Below, piece by piece: positions 1 through 8,898 of a DNA stretch of 22,569 bases; within the stretch, counting starts at the first letter, position 1, and every line of letters starts with the position of its first letter. The DNA is taken from positions 1 to 22,569 of the forward strand of contig JADRCO010001100.1 of the NCBI GenBank assembly GCA_021464525.1, given 5' to 3'. Both the position numbers and the translations under genes were made by a program. The notes below the pieces were generated by a model, which saw only the letters and a list, made by a program, of their open reading frames with translations, was not told the DNA's origin and did not search any database. The DNA comes from Rhizophagus sp. LPA8_4_AMF (taxonomy: Eukaryota > Glomeromycota > Glomeromycetes > Glomerales > Glomeraceae).

Positions 1-117
1 TGAAACTAGTAGTTTGGAGCACAAACCGAACTAGTTGAACCATTTAACATCCCTAATTACTAGTAGTCAAAATAAACTATAAAATAAACTCACAGGGCGG
101 AACCGCGGGATAAATCA

Positions 118-193
118 GTTATTTCACGGAGTCACTGGAATATCATGATTTTCACGGCGCAGCCGTGAAAATCATTTATATCCGTGAAATAAC
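118..193. mobile_element. 76-bp fold-back (MITE-like) element, TTCACGGA family
   Basis: The outer arms are GTTATTTCACGGA (118-130) and its exact reverse complement (181-193). Inside them lies a second stem, ATGATTTTCACGGC at 145-158 against its exact complement at 162-175, with a 3-base loop. The whole unit is therefore a nested double inverted repeat and could extrude as a cruciform. It has no coding capacity. A shorter diverged copy lies at 19984-20046. The flanking CAGGGCGGAACCGCGGG is unusually G+C-rich for the window. Non-autonomous mobile element is the best reading; no clear target-site duplication was found. Confidence 0.7.
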
Positions 194-662
194 CATTACT
201 TATATAATAATTTCAAAACCAGGTGATTAAAATATTATCATAGAGACGATAGCCTGCCACCATACAAATTGGTATTGAAATATTATTTTTGTTATTATTC
301 TGTTGTCAATATTTTTATTTTCATTTCGATTGAATTGTAAAAACTCGTAAATTTTTACGTTAAACCCATACATACGTCTTTGACTGCGATTTTTGTCGAT
401 CAAATTCTATATAACTGTAAAAAATAAATATACAGTATGTATAATACTAAAAAAAAAAAAAATGGGAACAAAAGAAAAATTTAAATTATTTATTTCCTAA
501 TTTAAACAATTGATAATTCCTGACTGATGATCATGCCATTAATGTATAACAAGATAATTTGACTTGTCGATTAATTTAGAATGAATAGATACCTTTATAT
601 TTTATACGTGTTCTAATATTAACAATTCTTATTTAGGTTTAATTCGCCAGTAAATGCGATGA
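194..662. other. AT-rich intergenic stretch
   Basis: Nothing codes here that I can support. It holds poly-A near 450-463, scattered stops in all frames, and no inverted repeat of note. Confidence 0.5.
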
Positions 663-920
663 ATGAGAGATTTCTTGGTTGGTCGTTATATAATACAATT
701 AAATTTGTACAAAATTCCTATTGTAAAAACAATCATGCACCCGTTAATGGATGAAACAGCACTTGATTTATTTTCTTTGTATCCAAATAATTACAATTTG
801 TCATCAAAGAATAGCTATTTATAATTAGTTAAAAAAAGAGATTGTTAAAGCTATTGTCCTTAATCCAGAGTAGTTATGTTTGCCAAAAGTCTTTGGTTTC
901 AAGAGTTCCGTAATAAAATT
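663..920 (+). pseudogene. Candidate decayed coding fragment, family unknown
   Basis: An ATG frame of 53 codons (663-824) begins MRDFLVGRYIIQLN and continues with IMHPLMDETALDLFSLYP, a protein-like mix unlike the low-complexity Phe/Ile/Tyr frames common in this window. After the stop, another frame (from about 838) reads KEIVKAIVLNPE, a stop, then LCLPKVFGFKSSVIKL. One stop and one frame change across about 260 bases suggest a broken gene fragment rather than an intact small gene. An intron between the pieces is possible but no convincing splice pair was seen. I do not recognise the family. Base composition is slightly less A+T-rich than its flanks. Confidence 0.3.
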
Positions 921-1780
921 ACAAATCAAAACTAATTTCAAAACCTTATAAAATTTCGACATACTAAAATTTATCTTCTTGGAATTTGACGTTCTGTATC
1001 AAAATTCAAGTATATTTATAATAAGTTTGAAACTATCAATAACTTTAAATATTGACTGCATGGTTAAGCACAGGGCTCAAGATGTACGTTATGTCTTTTC
1101 TTTATTTTGTTACTATACCACAATATATTGATTTATTTATCTGGTATTTAGTAATATCATGAACCTAGATTAATCATTTCCCCTTTTAAAAAGATATCGA
1201 TTTATTTATATTAAACAGTTGAGATTACATGCAGTATGGCGATCAAATTTATTATATATAACTCGCGTATCATCGAGGGAAAATTTCATAACCGAACCCA
1301 AATATGACGATATTGCAACTTAAACAGGTTAGTATATCAATTATTTTTAGATATGATTATACAAGATATCATTTAATTATATGTTCTTTTTGACTTGTAT
1401 TACAGAAAAAATATAATTAAAAGGATCTATGTAGATATATTAGTCAAATTGTACACCAAAACATTAAAACGTTGATTCAAAAAAAATAGCATCTTATTAT
1501 TTCAGTAATAGAACTAATACTTCCAAGAATACCAAAAGTATTGTTTCGCTTTTTTGTATTAGACCTTTTTATAATACCATCCAGATAATTTATTACTTAT
1601 TATCTGTATTATTTATTGTGTCCAAAAAAAGTGAAATAATAAACTGTTTCAAAAAGTCTTTATGATATTTTGCGTTCACCTAAGGTATTACATTCATTTA
1701 TTAATAATAAGTGAATTATGATTTGTTGAACTTATCGGATAATTATGTAACTAATAAAGAAAAAAAAAATAAGAGAATAA
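921..1780. other. AT-rich intergenic stretch
   Basis: No supported gene. A short frame at 1236-1307 starts MAIKFIIYNSRIIEGKF and is followed by CAGGTTAGTATATC, which looks like a splice donor, but there is no matching downstream exon, so I do not call it. Confidence 0.4.
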
Positions 1781-1814
1781 TTCGGGTAAATTTTTTTTCG
1801 GGTAAAATTTTTTT
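1781..1814. repeat. Tandem duplication of TTCGGGTAAA + T-run
   Basis: Two adjacent units of about 17 bases, each TTCGGGTAAA or TTCGGGTAAAA followed by seven or so T residues, lie about 120 bases upstream of the 1933 gene. It could be replication slippage or part of an upstream promoter. Confidence 0.6.
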
Positions 1815-1885
1815 CGATAATTAATTATTGAACTAATTGATTACCATTCATTCCATAATTGGCAATACTTATTATACTGAGAACT

Positions 1886-1895
1886 TATTTATAAA
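1886..1895 (+). promoter_or_regulatory. TATA-like box of the 1933 gene
   Basis: TATTTATAAA lies about 38 bases before the ATG at 1933. The spacing is short but workable if the leader is very short. The match is not remarkable in such AT-rich DNA; position relative to a well-supported gene is the main argument. Confidence 0.3.
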
Positions 1896-1898
1896 CAT

Positions 1899-1961
1899 AT
1901 GTATGTAAAAATGAACCGTTATTTCATTTGCAATGTCGTCAAAACGCTCAAACCAAAATGA
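1899..1961 (+). CDS. Short overlapping upstream ORF (uORF), 20 codons
   Basis: ATG at 1899 (and an in-frame ATG at 1911) opens a 20-codon frame that ends at 1961, past the ATG of the 1933 gene in a different frame. If transcription starts upstream of 1899, scanning ribosomes would meet these ATGs first and the main protein would be made less. If transcription starts between 1911 and 1933 the uORF is irrelevant. The paralogue at 12994-13362 has no equivalent near its start. Being seen in sequence does not show that it is translated. Confidence 0.25.
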   Translation: MYVKMNRYFICNVVKTLKPK

Positions 1962-2310
1962 CCTGAAATCGCAATACGTTCAAAAAATAAAACTAAATAA
2001 TAGCAAGAGAGTTAGAAAAAGACCCCCAAAACTATGTCCTGATTGTAAAGATACGAGTAATTGTGTCAAAGCTTTTTCTGATAAAGTAAGTAAATTCGAA
2101 AAAATTATCGATAAGTTCAAAAATCTCCCAAAGAGAGAAGTCGATAAAATTTCCAAGTTTAATGCGAAATTTAAACTTAATAATATACCAAGTGAGGCGG
2201 AATATGATTTATCACAATTTACTCTCAAAAATTTGCAAAAACTTGCAAATTTCATGATCCCGCCTTCTATCACTTCCAATAAAAATGATGAAACTATCAA
2301 AGAAAATTAA
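1933..2310 (+). CDS. Small basic C-x2-C-x5-C protein, paralogue A (125 aa), unknown function
   Basis: This 125-residue protein is not one I recognise. The N-terminal third is very basic (SKRVRKRPPKLC, residues 24-35). It runs into a cysteine motif, C35-x2-C38-x5-C44, that could bind a metal but is too short to be a standard zinc finger on its own. Residues 47-70 are charged and probably helical (KVSKFEKIIDKFKNL). The most conserved block is residues 70-108, with SKFNAKF, EYDLS and FTL.NLQKL. The protein at 12994-13362 (-) aligns over about 88 residues with about two thirds identity by hand count. Length differences fall in whole codons, and many differences are in third positions (for example TCC/TCT, AAG/AAA, GCG/GCA in SKFNAK). 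This indicates selection on the protein. There is no signal peptide or membrane segment. The basic arm suggests a nuclear or nucleic-acid-binding role, which is inference only. The start is placed at 1933 because the paralogue begins at the matching MS residues. Confidence 0.8.
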   Translation: MSSKRSNQNDLKSQYVQKIKLNNSKRVRKRPPKLCPDCKDTSNCVKAFSDKVSKFEKIIDKFKNLPKREVDKISKFNAKFKLNNIPSEAEYDLSQFTLKNLQKLANFMIPPSITSNKNDETIKEN

Positions 2311-3157
2311 TGCAAAAATCGTATCATTTTCTCTTCATTTAAATACTTTTTTTAACGTACTATCACAAACACATACGAAAGATTATATATAAGGTTTTTT
2401 TATAAGATTATGGAATTTTTTAAGGATTATTATATATATAAAAATAAGTTTATTAAAAAATTTTCTTTTTTTTAATTATGTAAAACGAACTTTTTTGGAT
2501 TTATTATTTTTTTTTTTTAAGCAAACAGTATTATTTTCTGTCACATTAGCCTTTTTGTGTTCATTTATATTTAGTCCATACGTTTCATGTAATTTCAATT
2601 ATGGTTATTGATAAGTAATATAAAACTTAGGTAAGATACTAGAGTGAGAGATAAAAAAAAGCACAACTATATTGAGGATTCATTTTGTTGGCGGTTTAAT
2701 ATCACGTGTGAGTGGAATGCATTATTAGAATTTTACACTTATATATCGTACGTCTTTTTGCATATATCTCGTTTGATTTTTTTTTTATTGAAACAAGTGT
2801 ATGATTTTCATAAACCGAATATTCACTATAAAGGATTTCACTTTATATACTAGAGATAAATTTCATAACAAAGATGGTATTCATATTCGTTGATAACACT
2901 TGCATAATTTTGTGTAAATGTGACCAAGGTTTACTTTCATATTATTTCTTTTACAAAAATTTTTAATAGTCGTTTAAATAATAATAAAATTACAGGGCAA
3001 AAACAATTAAGCAATGCCCCGCCCATTCACATCATCTGTTTTAAAATATAAAAATCACTCTATATACACTAATATGTATAAATGAATGTTTATCGTTATT
3101 GTATCGATTATCTGTCATTATTTATATGTGTAATATTAAATTTTAAATGCTATATCA
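2311..3157. other. AT-rich intergenic stretch with long T-runs
   Basis: The 3' flank of the 1933 gene contains AATAAG/TTTATTAAA-type polyadenylation-like sequence near 2443-2458 and T-runs at 2465-2474 and 2508-2518. A 69-codon frame at 2644-2853 begins at GTG, not ATG, and is rich in Phe/Tyr/Ile; I do not call it a gene. Confidence 0.4.
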
Positions 3158-3297
3158 CTATAAAAATTATATCCGTTATTTCTGTAAAAACTCCGTAAAA
3201 ATGAGCCTTTCACGGATCCATTCACGGAAAATGTAAATAATTCGATAAATTTCGTGATACAAGGTTATTAATATCGGAAATATGAGCCTTTTACGGA
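3158..3297. mobile_element. Diverged TTCACGGA-family repeat
   Basis: The segment starts with ACTATAAAAATTATATCCG, then CTGTAAAAACTCCGTAAA. The first 40 bases match, in inverted orientation, the end of the element at 15653-15785, with about five differences. Inside, ATGAGCCTTTCACGGA (3201-3216) is repeated as ATGAGCCTTTTACGGA (3282-3297). Several TTCACGGA / TCCGTGAA cores link it to the fold-back elements at 118-193 and 19984-20046. It is non-coding; a decayed non-autonomous element is likely. Confidence 0.55.
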
Positions 3298-3340
3298 AAA
3301 AAGATGGAATATAAAAAATGGATTGATTTTTTTTACAGGG

Positions 3341-3350
3341 TATAAATACG
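3341..3350 (+). promoter_or_regulatory. TATA-like box upstream of the 3424 ORF
   Basis: TATAAATACG follows a CAGGG and precedes a pyrimidine-rich tract (3353-3381) that leads to the ATG at 3424. This order (TATA box, CT-rich tract, ATG) is common in fungal promoters. The box is about 75 bases before the ATG. Confidence 0.35.
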
Positions 3351-3423
3351 TCGTTTTTTTTCTATCTTTTTTTTTATTTCCTCATAAATATACGCATATT
3401 ATTTTTTTAAATACATTATACAA

Positions 3424-3642
3424 ATGAAAATGCCTTCTCAAAAAAGACAGAAACAACTAAGAAGACAAAGAATTGTAAGAAGACATTTTCGACCTAGCAT
3501 ACCCATTAATAATAGAAACACATCGAGGACTGACTATCGCGAATATTCCACAGCAAAGTACAAGTGTATTATTAATTACTCAATTTTTCAACGGATTTTC
3601 TTTTTATTAACGTTAACAAATTATAGCCAATTAAAAAAATGA
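3424..3642 (+). CDS. Candidate small basic protein (72 aa), unknown function
   Basis: The first 47 residues are strongly basic and polar ([20 protein letters not shown], then [17 protein letters not shown]). The remainder is hydrophobic low-complexity sequence, so the real protein may end or splice after about residue 47. A possible 63-base intron runs from GTGTAT at 3564 to TATAG at 3626 and contains TTAAC near its 3' end; its removal would keep the frame and the same stop at 3640-3642. Translation could also start at the second Met (3430). Promoter-like sequence lies just upstream. The RP..INN.NT pattern weakly recalls the 7103 protein. I do not recognise a family, and the coding call is uncertain. 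Confidence 0.35.
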   Translation: MKMPSQKRQKQLRRQRIVRRHFRPSIPINNRNTSRTDYREYSTAKYKCIINYSIFQRIFFLLTLTNYSQLKK

Positions 3643-4037
3643 ATAAATTTGGGCAAGTAAGGAATTTATTAATCATGGCAGAATTTTTTTATCTATAATA
3701 TAATACTTGGAATACTTTATTATTATCTATAAAATTGTTTCTTTTTCAAAAATCTTGTATTATGTATGAATTTCCATTATACAATACTAATCACTATAAG
3801 ATATTCACATTTTTTTTTATCTATGATATAGTCTTCTTTATGTTTAATTATTATTGTAAGATTTTCCTATTCCATTCATTATACACTATAAGAATTTATC
3901 AATATGATATTGTTGTAATTTCACTTTATTTTCACTATGATTCATGGTTTCCTGTAATAAAATATACAATATATACTAAGAATATTTTGTAAATTATTTA
4001 TCGCACGGGCCCTATAGGAACATGTTTATTTTGTTTA

Positions 4038-4231
4038 CTACTCGCTTACTTTTTTACTAAGATCTTTTCAGCTGAAATTTTTGATGATCGTATCTTTTCA
4101 AAATTAAAATATTTACATTTTCATTTTGAATTTTAGAGACAACTTTTTTATTATGAAAAGAGAAAAGAAATGGTAAGTAATTTCTTTTTCTAACAAAAAT
4201 AATTTGAAGAAGGTTAATTTCATCTATATAA
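4038..4231 (+). repeat. Third, shortened copy of the ~0.6-kb dispersed repeat
   Basis: CTACTCGCTTACTTTTTT followed by CTGAAATTTTTGATGATCGT and ATCTTTTCAAAATTAAA matches the minus-strand reading of 18370-18425. Further along, AAAAGAAATGGTAAG, TTTCTTTTTCTAACAAAAAT and AATTTGAAGAAGGTTAATTT match the terminal part of the same repeat (minus strand of 18081-18150). Relative to the copies at 9818-10566 and 18081-18668 it lacks the first half and has an internal deletion. The minus-strand frame at 4057-4266 lies within this repeat and is not a gene. Confidence 0.65.
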
Positions 4232-4520
4232 TAATTACTAACAATATATATTTCAGATAATTGCATGTGGCTATCTTTTTTTTTAGCGCTAAGATTGTAA
4301 TCATTTAGATCTTTCCGTTTAAAGATAATTAGTGATAATTCTAGATCAGGAATTATTTCCTTTTTAGATACTGGCTGGAATTATTATAATGCATCATTTT
4401 TGGTGCAAATTAATATAACGTGATTGCAGATCGTCCAATCACATGGTTTACTAAAGGAATAGAGGTAAGGTAGTTCATAGTAATTTAAACCCCAATTTAG
4501 CTAATATGTACATTATATTT

Positions 4521-4575
4521 ACATAGCCTCAAGTTTTCATATTAGTAATTATTACAGTACATAGCCTCAAGTTTT
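4521..4575. repeat. Direct repeat ACATAGCCTCAAGTTTT x2
   Basis: The 17-base unit occurs at 4521-4537 and 4559-4575, a period of 38 bases. A related ATAGCCTCAA also occurs near 15690. This is a short tandem duplication with no evident function. Confidence 0.7.
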
Positions 4576-4614
4576 TTACTTACCATTTCAGTTTTAGCTG
4601 TGATGAGCAAAAAA

Positions 4615-4728
4615 CTAAATTAGTTTCTTTAAAAATAGCTTTGCACTGACAAGATGAACCGTTGGTGAAATGACTGTCGGTGAAACGTATTGAGCGTTCT
4701 TACGCTTATCAAAACCTAGCGAGTCGGA
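4615..4728 (-). pseudogene. Candidate coding remnant (37 codons), family unknown
   Basis: On the minus strand a frame reads SDSLGFDKRKNAQYVSPTVI and on to LFLKKLI with a stop at 4615-4617. It is preceded by a stop at 4729-4731, and further upstream by LLMKERDRTL in the same frame. Within it a 16-base unit, TTTCACCGACAGT / TTTCACCAACGGT, is duplicated (SPTVISPTV). G+C content is higher than in the surroundings. It could be a remnant of a mobile-element gene, or a chance frame over a degenerate tandem repeat. Confidence 0.2.
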
Positions 4729-4779
4729 TTATAAAGTTCTGTCTCGCTCTTTCATTAACAGCAAATTATACAGTATTAC

Positions 4780-5261
4780 TACAGAAGAATTTTTTTTCGT
4801 AAATTATCCATAAATGGAACACAGATGCCATAATTGGAGTTTTCTCTCGTGGATACACCAACTCAAATAAATAAACCCAACTTTATCTTCGTATCTCGAG
4901 TAATGTTATTTTTATACTTTTTAATCCTAAAAAAAAATGGTAACCTGATTTTTTATCAACGGATCTTGCGTTGTGTAAAGTAAAATGAATAATAAAGATA
5001 TTCGGAGATGATACGGAAACTTAGAATTCAATTTTTTGAGAAGAACAGGCCGAGTAAGTGTAATTTTACCTATTTATATATTCTTTTAATGTAGATAATG
5101 ATTACTTTCAGATGAATTTTTTAAGGTTCATTATCGTCATATCAAAATATTAGATTCTCTGATTATTAATAATCAAATCATCAAATAAAATGTTATTAAC
5201 ACATGATCACTATTGCAGCCCAGAATTATGCATGGTTTTAACCGGTTAATCTATTTTAATT
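4780..5261. other. AT-rich intergenic stretch
   Basis: No gene, RNA or repeat that I can support; stops are frequent in all frames. Confidence 0.4.
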
Positions 5262-5293
5262 AACAGGTTAATTAAGATTAATCTTAACCTGTT
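5262..5293. repeat. 32-bp near-perfect palindrome
   Basis: AACAGGTTAA (5262-5271) pairs with TTAACCTGTT (5284-5293), and the centre is also largely self-complementary (TTAAGATTAATCTTAA). A second small palindrome, TAACCGGTTA, sits about 20 bases upstream. It could be a hairpin, a binding site for a dimeric protein, or the remains of a fold-back element. Confidence 0.65.
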
Positions 5294-5331
5294 CCAATTT
5301 TCTAGTCCGTGAAATTCCCTTTTGATAACAC

Positions 5332-5600
5332 ATGTTCTTATGTTCTGTTGCAACCAAAAACAATATGCTAAGCTCATTCTTATCTAAAAACGGAATGATT
5401 TATATTATTTATCATTTAATATCAGCTTCGGTAATTTTAATACCCGAAAATAAGCGTTTTAATACATTATCAGTTATGTGGTTGACTGGCATTATAATAC
5501 TCTTTGCCAGCGTTATATACTAAAATATGATCCCTTTTTCTATTCCTCGGTCTAGATTCTCCGGATTTCTGGCTGATACCATCTGTAGGCCAAACAAATA
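5332..5600 (+). pseudogene. Candidate membrane-protein fragment
   Basis: A 63-codon ATG frame (5332-5523) has two hydrophobic stretches, about residues 21-38 (GMIYIIYHLISASVILIP) and 46-63 (LSVMWLTGIIILFASVIY), separated by a short charged loop, PENKRFN. Past the stop, another frame reads PFSIPRSRFSGFLADTICRP before stopping near 5600. The two pieces could be exons or fragments of one broken gene. Hydrophobic frames arise easily in T-rich DNA, so this is weak evidence. I recognise no family. Confidence 0.2.
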
Positions 5601-5822
5601 AAGGTATAGTAGTATGTATAAAAAAAAGTAGCTTACAATAACCAATACTATATTTAGTATATATTCAGATAACATTTAATTTTTTTTTATTTTGAATAAA
5701 ATTGTACCCGGATTAAACTTTTACTCGTAAGGAAAAATGTTCACCAAAAATATGAAAATACTTCTCTTGTTTATGGAACGGAAAATGTTTAACGAGTTAC
5801 ATTTAAGTTAAGGTATATTCAA

Positions 5823-6041
5823 TTACATTCTGAAAGAATACATATTAAATCGATCTAACTGAATGTAAAGTGGTTTTAATGGTTTCACATGTCCAAAATC
5901 TTTTTCTAGATAAATATCTAAGAGTTTGCTATATATATGAAACCATATTAAGACAAATATCACGTTATTAGAACGATTGATCATCCATGATTCTTTCATC
6001 TCGAAATTTTTTATGCAATACCTAAAACTACTTTTCATCAC
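5823..6041 (-). CDS. Uncertain 72-aa ORF, unknown function
   Basis: The frame runs from ATG at 6041 to TAA at 5823 and has a mixed composition (for example KNFEMKESWMINRSN near the start and YLEKDFGHVKPLKPLYIQLD near the end) that looks more protein-like than most frames here. There is no homologue in the window, no clear promoter, and no known motif. It may be an exon or remnant of a larger broken gene, or chance. Confidence 0.2.
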   Translation of the reverse strand: MMKSSFRYCIKNFEMKESWMINRSNNVIFVLIWFHIYSKLLDIYLEKDFGHVKPLKPLYIQLDRFNMYSFRM

Positions 6042-7000
6042 GCAACGTTTGCAGAGATATTTTTAGAAGTAAGACTTCAACTAATTTGCCTTTTTTAAAA
6101 AAAGAAAAATCGAAAACACCGCATGAACATTAAACCATCTTTGAAACATTATCAAAATCTGTTATACAATAGTTATTTTTATTTTTATTTTTTAGTTTGT
6201 CGCACACGTTATAATGAATGATCTTCTTCGAATATGCCTTGTTTTGACTTCAAACCAAAAAACGATTGTTTGTTTATTACCTTTTAAAATAATAAGCGTT
6301 TATAAAACCGGTACAATGTTTAAATTATTGTAATTCTTTATTACTAAAAATACACATAATATACGATTGTAAAGAACCAAGCATAATGATGACAGTGATA
6401 TTAGTTATGAGATAAATTCTCACTTCTCGGTATGTTTCTCTCAAGTTCAAGTTGATAAAATTTTCAAAAATCATCGAATACCTGTAAATATGAATCAAGA
6501 ATGAATTAACAGTTTAGTTATTATGAGCTTACATCTACTAAAACCGGTTTGTAAAACAGGCTAAAGATATCATTTCCTGAAAGAACCAATAAAAAATAAA
6601 ATCTTGATATCGGAAATAGCGGAAGTAAATAATATCTTTGAAATATAGTATATCGAAATCCAGCTAACCAAATCTAAACATCTTTCATTTGAATATTTCA
6701 CGCAAGTTTGTGTGTCTTATTCTTATTTTAGAATTGAAGAATGTGAAGAATGATAAAACGTAAAACAATGTTTTGTGTGTGTGAACCGAGGTGGATTCTT
6801 TTATTAAACTAAATCTGAATTTAGTTAAATTTATACAACTGATCAAAAAAAAAAAAAAAATATTTCTTCTACAGTTGATTAAAGAATAACTCGTTTAAAA
6901 ATAAAGGGCTTTACTAAAAATAAAGGATGAATGCAATATGTGTGGCTTAACATTTTTTTATTAATTTATCTTGTAATCAATATCTGCAAAACTTGGTAAT
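6042..7000. other. AT-rich intergenic stretch
   Basis: No supported gene. It contains a small hairpin, AACTAAAT at 6807-6814 against ATTTAGTT at 6819-6826, and a poly-A run near 6846-6860. Confidence 0.4.
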
Positions 7001-7016
7001 ATATGAAATTTTTCCT

Positions 7017-7025
7017 TATAAAATA
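7017..7025 (+). promoter_or_regulatory. Possible TATA box of the 7103 gene
   Basis: TATAAAATA lies about 80 bases upstream of the ATG. The motif is frequent in this DNA, so confidence is low. Confidence 0.25.
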
Positions 7026-7102
7026 CTCTGAAAAATTCCTTCGGTAAAAACAAAATTTTCCATAAATCTTTACACAATATCGCAAAAATAAAAAATCCTC
7101 CA

Positions 7103-7351
7103 ATGTCATCAGGAAATAATGGACAACGCGGGAATAATATCGATACAAATCGAAATCGCGTTGCACAAATTCGACCGATAAATAACTCTAATACTATTGA
7201 TCGAATCGCCCGAATGACCACGCCACAAATTACGAATAATCCCATTGAAAATGATTTCTTTAATGGAACGAGTTTTTATGATAACAACAATTTCGAATCT
7301 TTAATCTTACCTACTGGATGTTCAGTATCTTCCTCTTCATTGTTTCGCTGA
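7103..7351 (+). CDS. Asn-rich small protein (82 aa), unknown function
   Basis: The protein starts MSSGNNGQRGNNIDTNRNRV and is rich in Asn, Arg and Ser; it continues with RPINNSNTIDRIARMTTPQI and ends with a Ser-rich tail, SVSSSSLFR. There is no signal peptide, membrane segment or cysteine motif. The composition suggests a disordered protein. The start context CAATGTC is shared with both C-x2-C proteins. The frame is less A+T-rich than its surroundings and uses CGC/CGA Arg codons, which supports coding. Antisense frames over the same bases (6961-7245) are hydrophobic and are taken as shadows. A 33-base stretch (7212-7244, encoding ARMTTPQITNNP) recurs at 17476-17508 with only transitions separating the two. 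It may be a complete gene or the first exon of a longer one. Confidence 0.45.
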   Translation: MSSGNNGQRGNNIDTNRNRVAQIRPINNSNTIDRIARMTTPQITNNPIENDFFNGTSFYDNNNFESLILPTGCSVSSSSLFR

Positions 7352-8030
7352 TAAAATATGTTTTTATGCCGTAAATTATTTTTTAGAAACTTCATCTCGA
7401 TGCTGGAAAATATTATTCGTGAAAATTCATGTTTTTTAATTTTTATTTCATCACAAACACAATATTATAGTAGAAATCACAAGTATTTTTATATGTTCTA
7501 TATATTTTTATTCAGATACTTTATGATTTACAAATTATGATATATTTTTTTATATGATTTTTTTTTTATATTTTCATACTTTAATGTTTTAGTTAATTAT
7601 GCAACCTGTATTTATTATACAAATAGTATGATATTATGATTAAATTTAAGATTTTTTTTAAATAGTATATAGCATTTCAATGAAATCATATTTATGAGGT
7701 TTTAAATTTAATGCAAAATTTTACTTTTAATTATGTCTCATATAAATGACTTATCAAATATAAATTTGTTATTGGTACTAGTACGCAATTTTACAACTTC
7801 AAGTAATGATATCTCTACTTTAATTTCTCAAGAAATGATTCCGCCATATGAAATATGAAAAAAATATTATACTTTACAATAATACTACAAATATAATATT
7901 TGATATAATACGATTTCTACTTATCATCTACCGATTTTTCAAATCTGAGTTTTAAACACGCGCATACTAACGTTTAGTCCGCTTTTTACTGAAATAAAAC
8001 AGAAAGACTCTTTGAATAGCAAGTTTTGAA
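7352..8030. other. AT-rich stretch without a supported gene
   Basis: A 60-codon frame at 7358-7540 is Phe/Tyr/Ile-rich and is taken as chance. T-runs lie at 7545-7571. No repeats of note. Confidence 0.4.
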
Positions 8031-8049
8031 AAATGGATTTTTGGAGCGA

Positions 8050-8135
8050 AACGAAGGACAAGACCCCGGAATAGTAAGGTGCAACCAAAAAAAAATTTAC
8101 TATTACCTCTAAGCATGATCTTTCAGGACTCAAGT
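8050..8135 (+). repeat. Partial copy of the AATTTACTATTAGCTCT repeat family
   Basis: AAGGACAAGACCCCGGAATAG at about 8053-8073, then AAAATTTACTATTACCTCTA (from 8093) and TTTCAGGACTCAAGTTAAT, parallels the left part of the element at 18679-18898 (AGGACCCGAGCAATA, TTTACTATTAGCTCT, TTTCAGGGCCGGAATTAT). It is a decayed left end with no right end found. Confidence 0.45.
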
Positions 8136-8340
8136 TAATAGATCAAAGTGTGAGAAAATGTACAAATGTACTATTACCATCAGTCCGAACATAATTCTCA
8201 CAATTGCTAATTAAAGTAATTTAAGAGAAATTAAAAATATTTAGTATATTTTCATAACAATACATATCTTCTTTAATATTTCATTTTATGGACTTGTAAA
8301 ATAAAATTATGCTTAATAATAATCAATTTTTAAAAAATAA

Positions 8341-8613
8341 ATGTTTTTTATGTGGAGTAAGTGGGCTGACTATATACTACGCGTATCGGTTTCCGCTCAA
8401 CTAATGAGGATTGTTGACCAATTAGATTTTCGCTCCGGACTTAACAACGGTCTCCAGGTAACGTCTAAAGCCGGGTTTAATAACGTGTTTTTACAATATT
8501 CATCACCTTCTACATCACATCCATGTATTCCATTTTTGCTATTTATCCTGGGGACAGAATTTTTTCGGTATGTGAAAATTTATTTGTCACCCTTCTATTT
8601 GTCACTTAGTTAA
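8341..8613 (+). CDS. Uncertain 90-aa ORF, possibly a gene fragment
   Basis: The frame covers a G+C-richer island (8380-8480) reading VSAQLMRIVDQLDFRSGLNN and continuing GLQVTSKAGFNNVF, followed by a Ser/Pro-rich then hydrophobic tail. On the opposite strand the same island reads KPGFRRYLETVVKSGAKI before a stop, which is equally protein-like, so the strand of any ancestral gene is unclear. TATTTGTCAC is repeated near 8580 and 8598. I recognise no family. Confidence 0.2.
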   Translation: MFFMWSKWADYILRVSVSAQLMRIVDQLDFRSGLNNGLQVTSKAGFNNVFLQYSSPSTSHPCIPFLLFILGTEFFRYVKIYLSPFYLSLS

Positions 8614-8898
8614 TATAAAAATCACTTTATCTTTAGACGACCCTTAGGATTCGCAAATTAATTTATAAATGAATTAACAGTTACGGTAACTATTTTTGTT
8701 TGTATTAAAGATCTGGCCAGGGATAGTGATACCATGGAAATGATAGTACAATAAGTACATGATATGATGTAGAATCAATCACAGTATCAAAATTATTTGC
8801 TAGTTATCTGTTATTTATTATGCATCCAAATAGGATCATGTCGTTTTAACATACTGATATTTTTTAGATAAAGTATTTATTGCATAAATATCTTTGAT

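Noticed and set aside
1980-2300. 106-codon minus-strand ORF
   Set aside because: Antisense to paralogue A, whose sense frame is conserved in paralogue B.
3735-3992. 85-codon Phe/Tyr/Ile-rich ORF
   Set aside because: Composition is that expected of random T-rich DNA; no homologue, and no promoter evidence.
4604-4650. C/D-box snoRNA-like GTGATGA ... CTGA
   Set aside because: Box sequences and spacing of about 40 bases occur, but no terminal stem or second box pair is visible.
6961-7245. Minus-strand ORFs of 94 and 66 codons
   Set aside because: They are hydrophobic antisense shadows of the Asn-rich 7103 frame.
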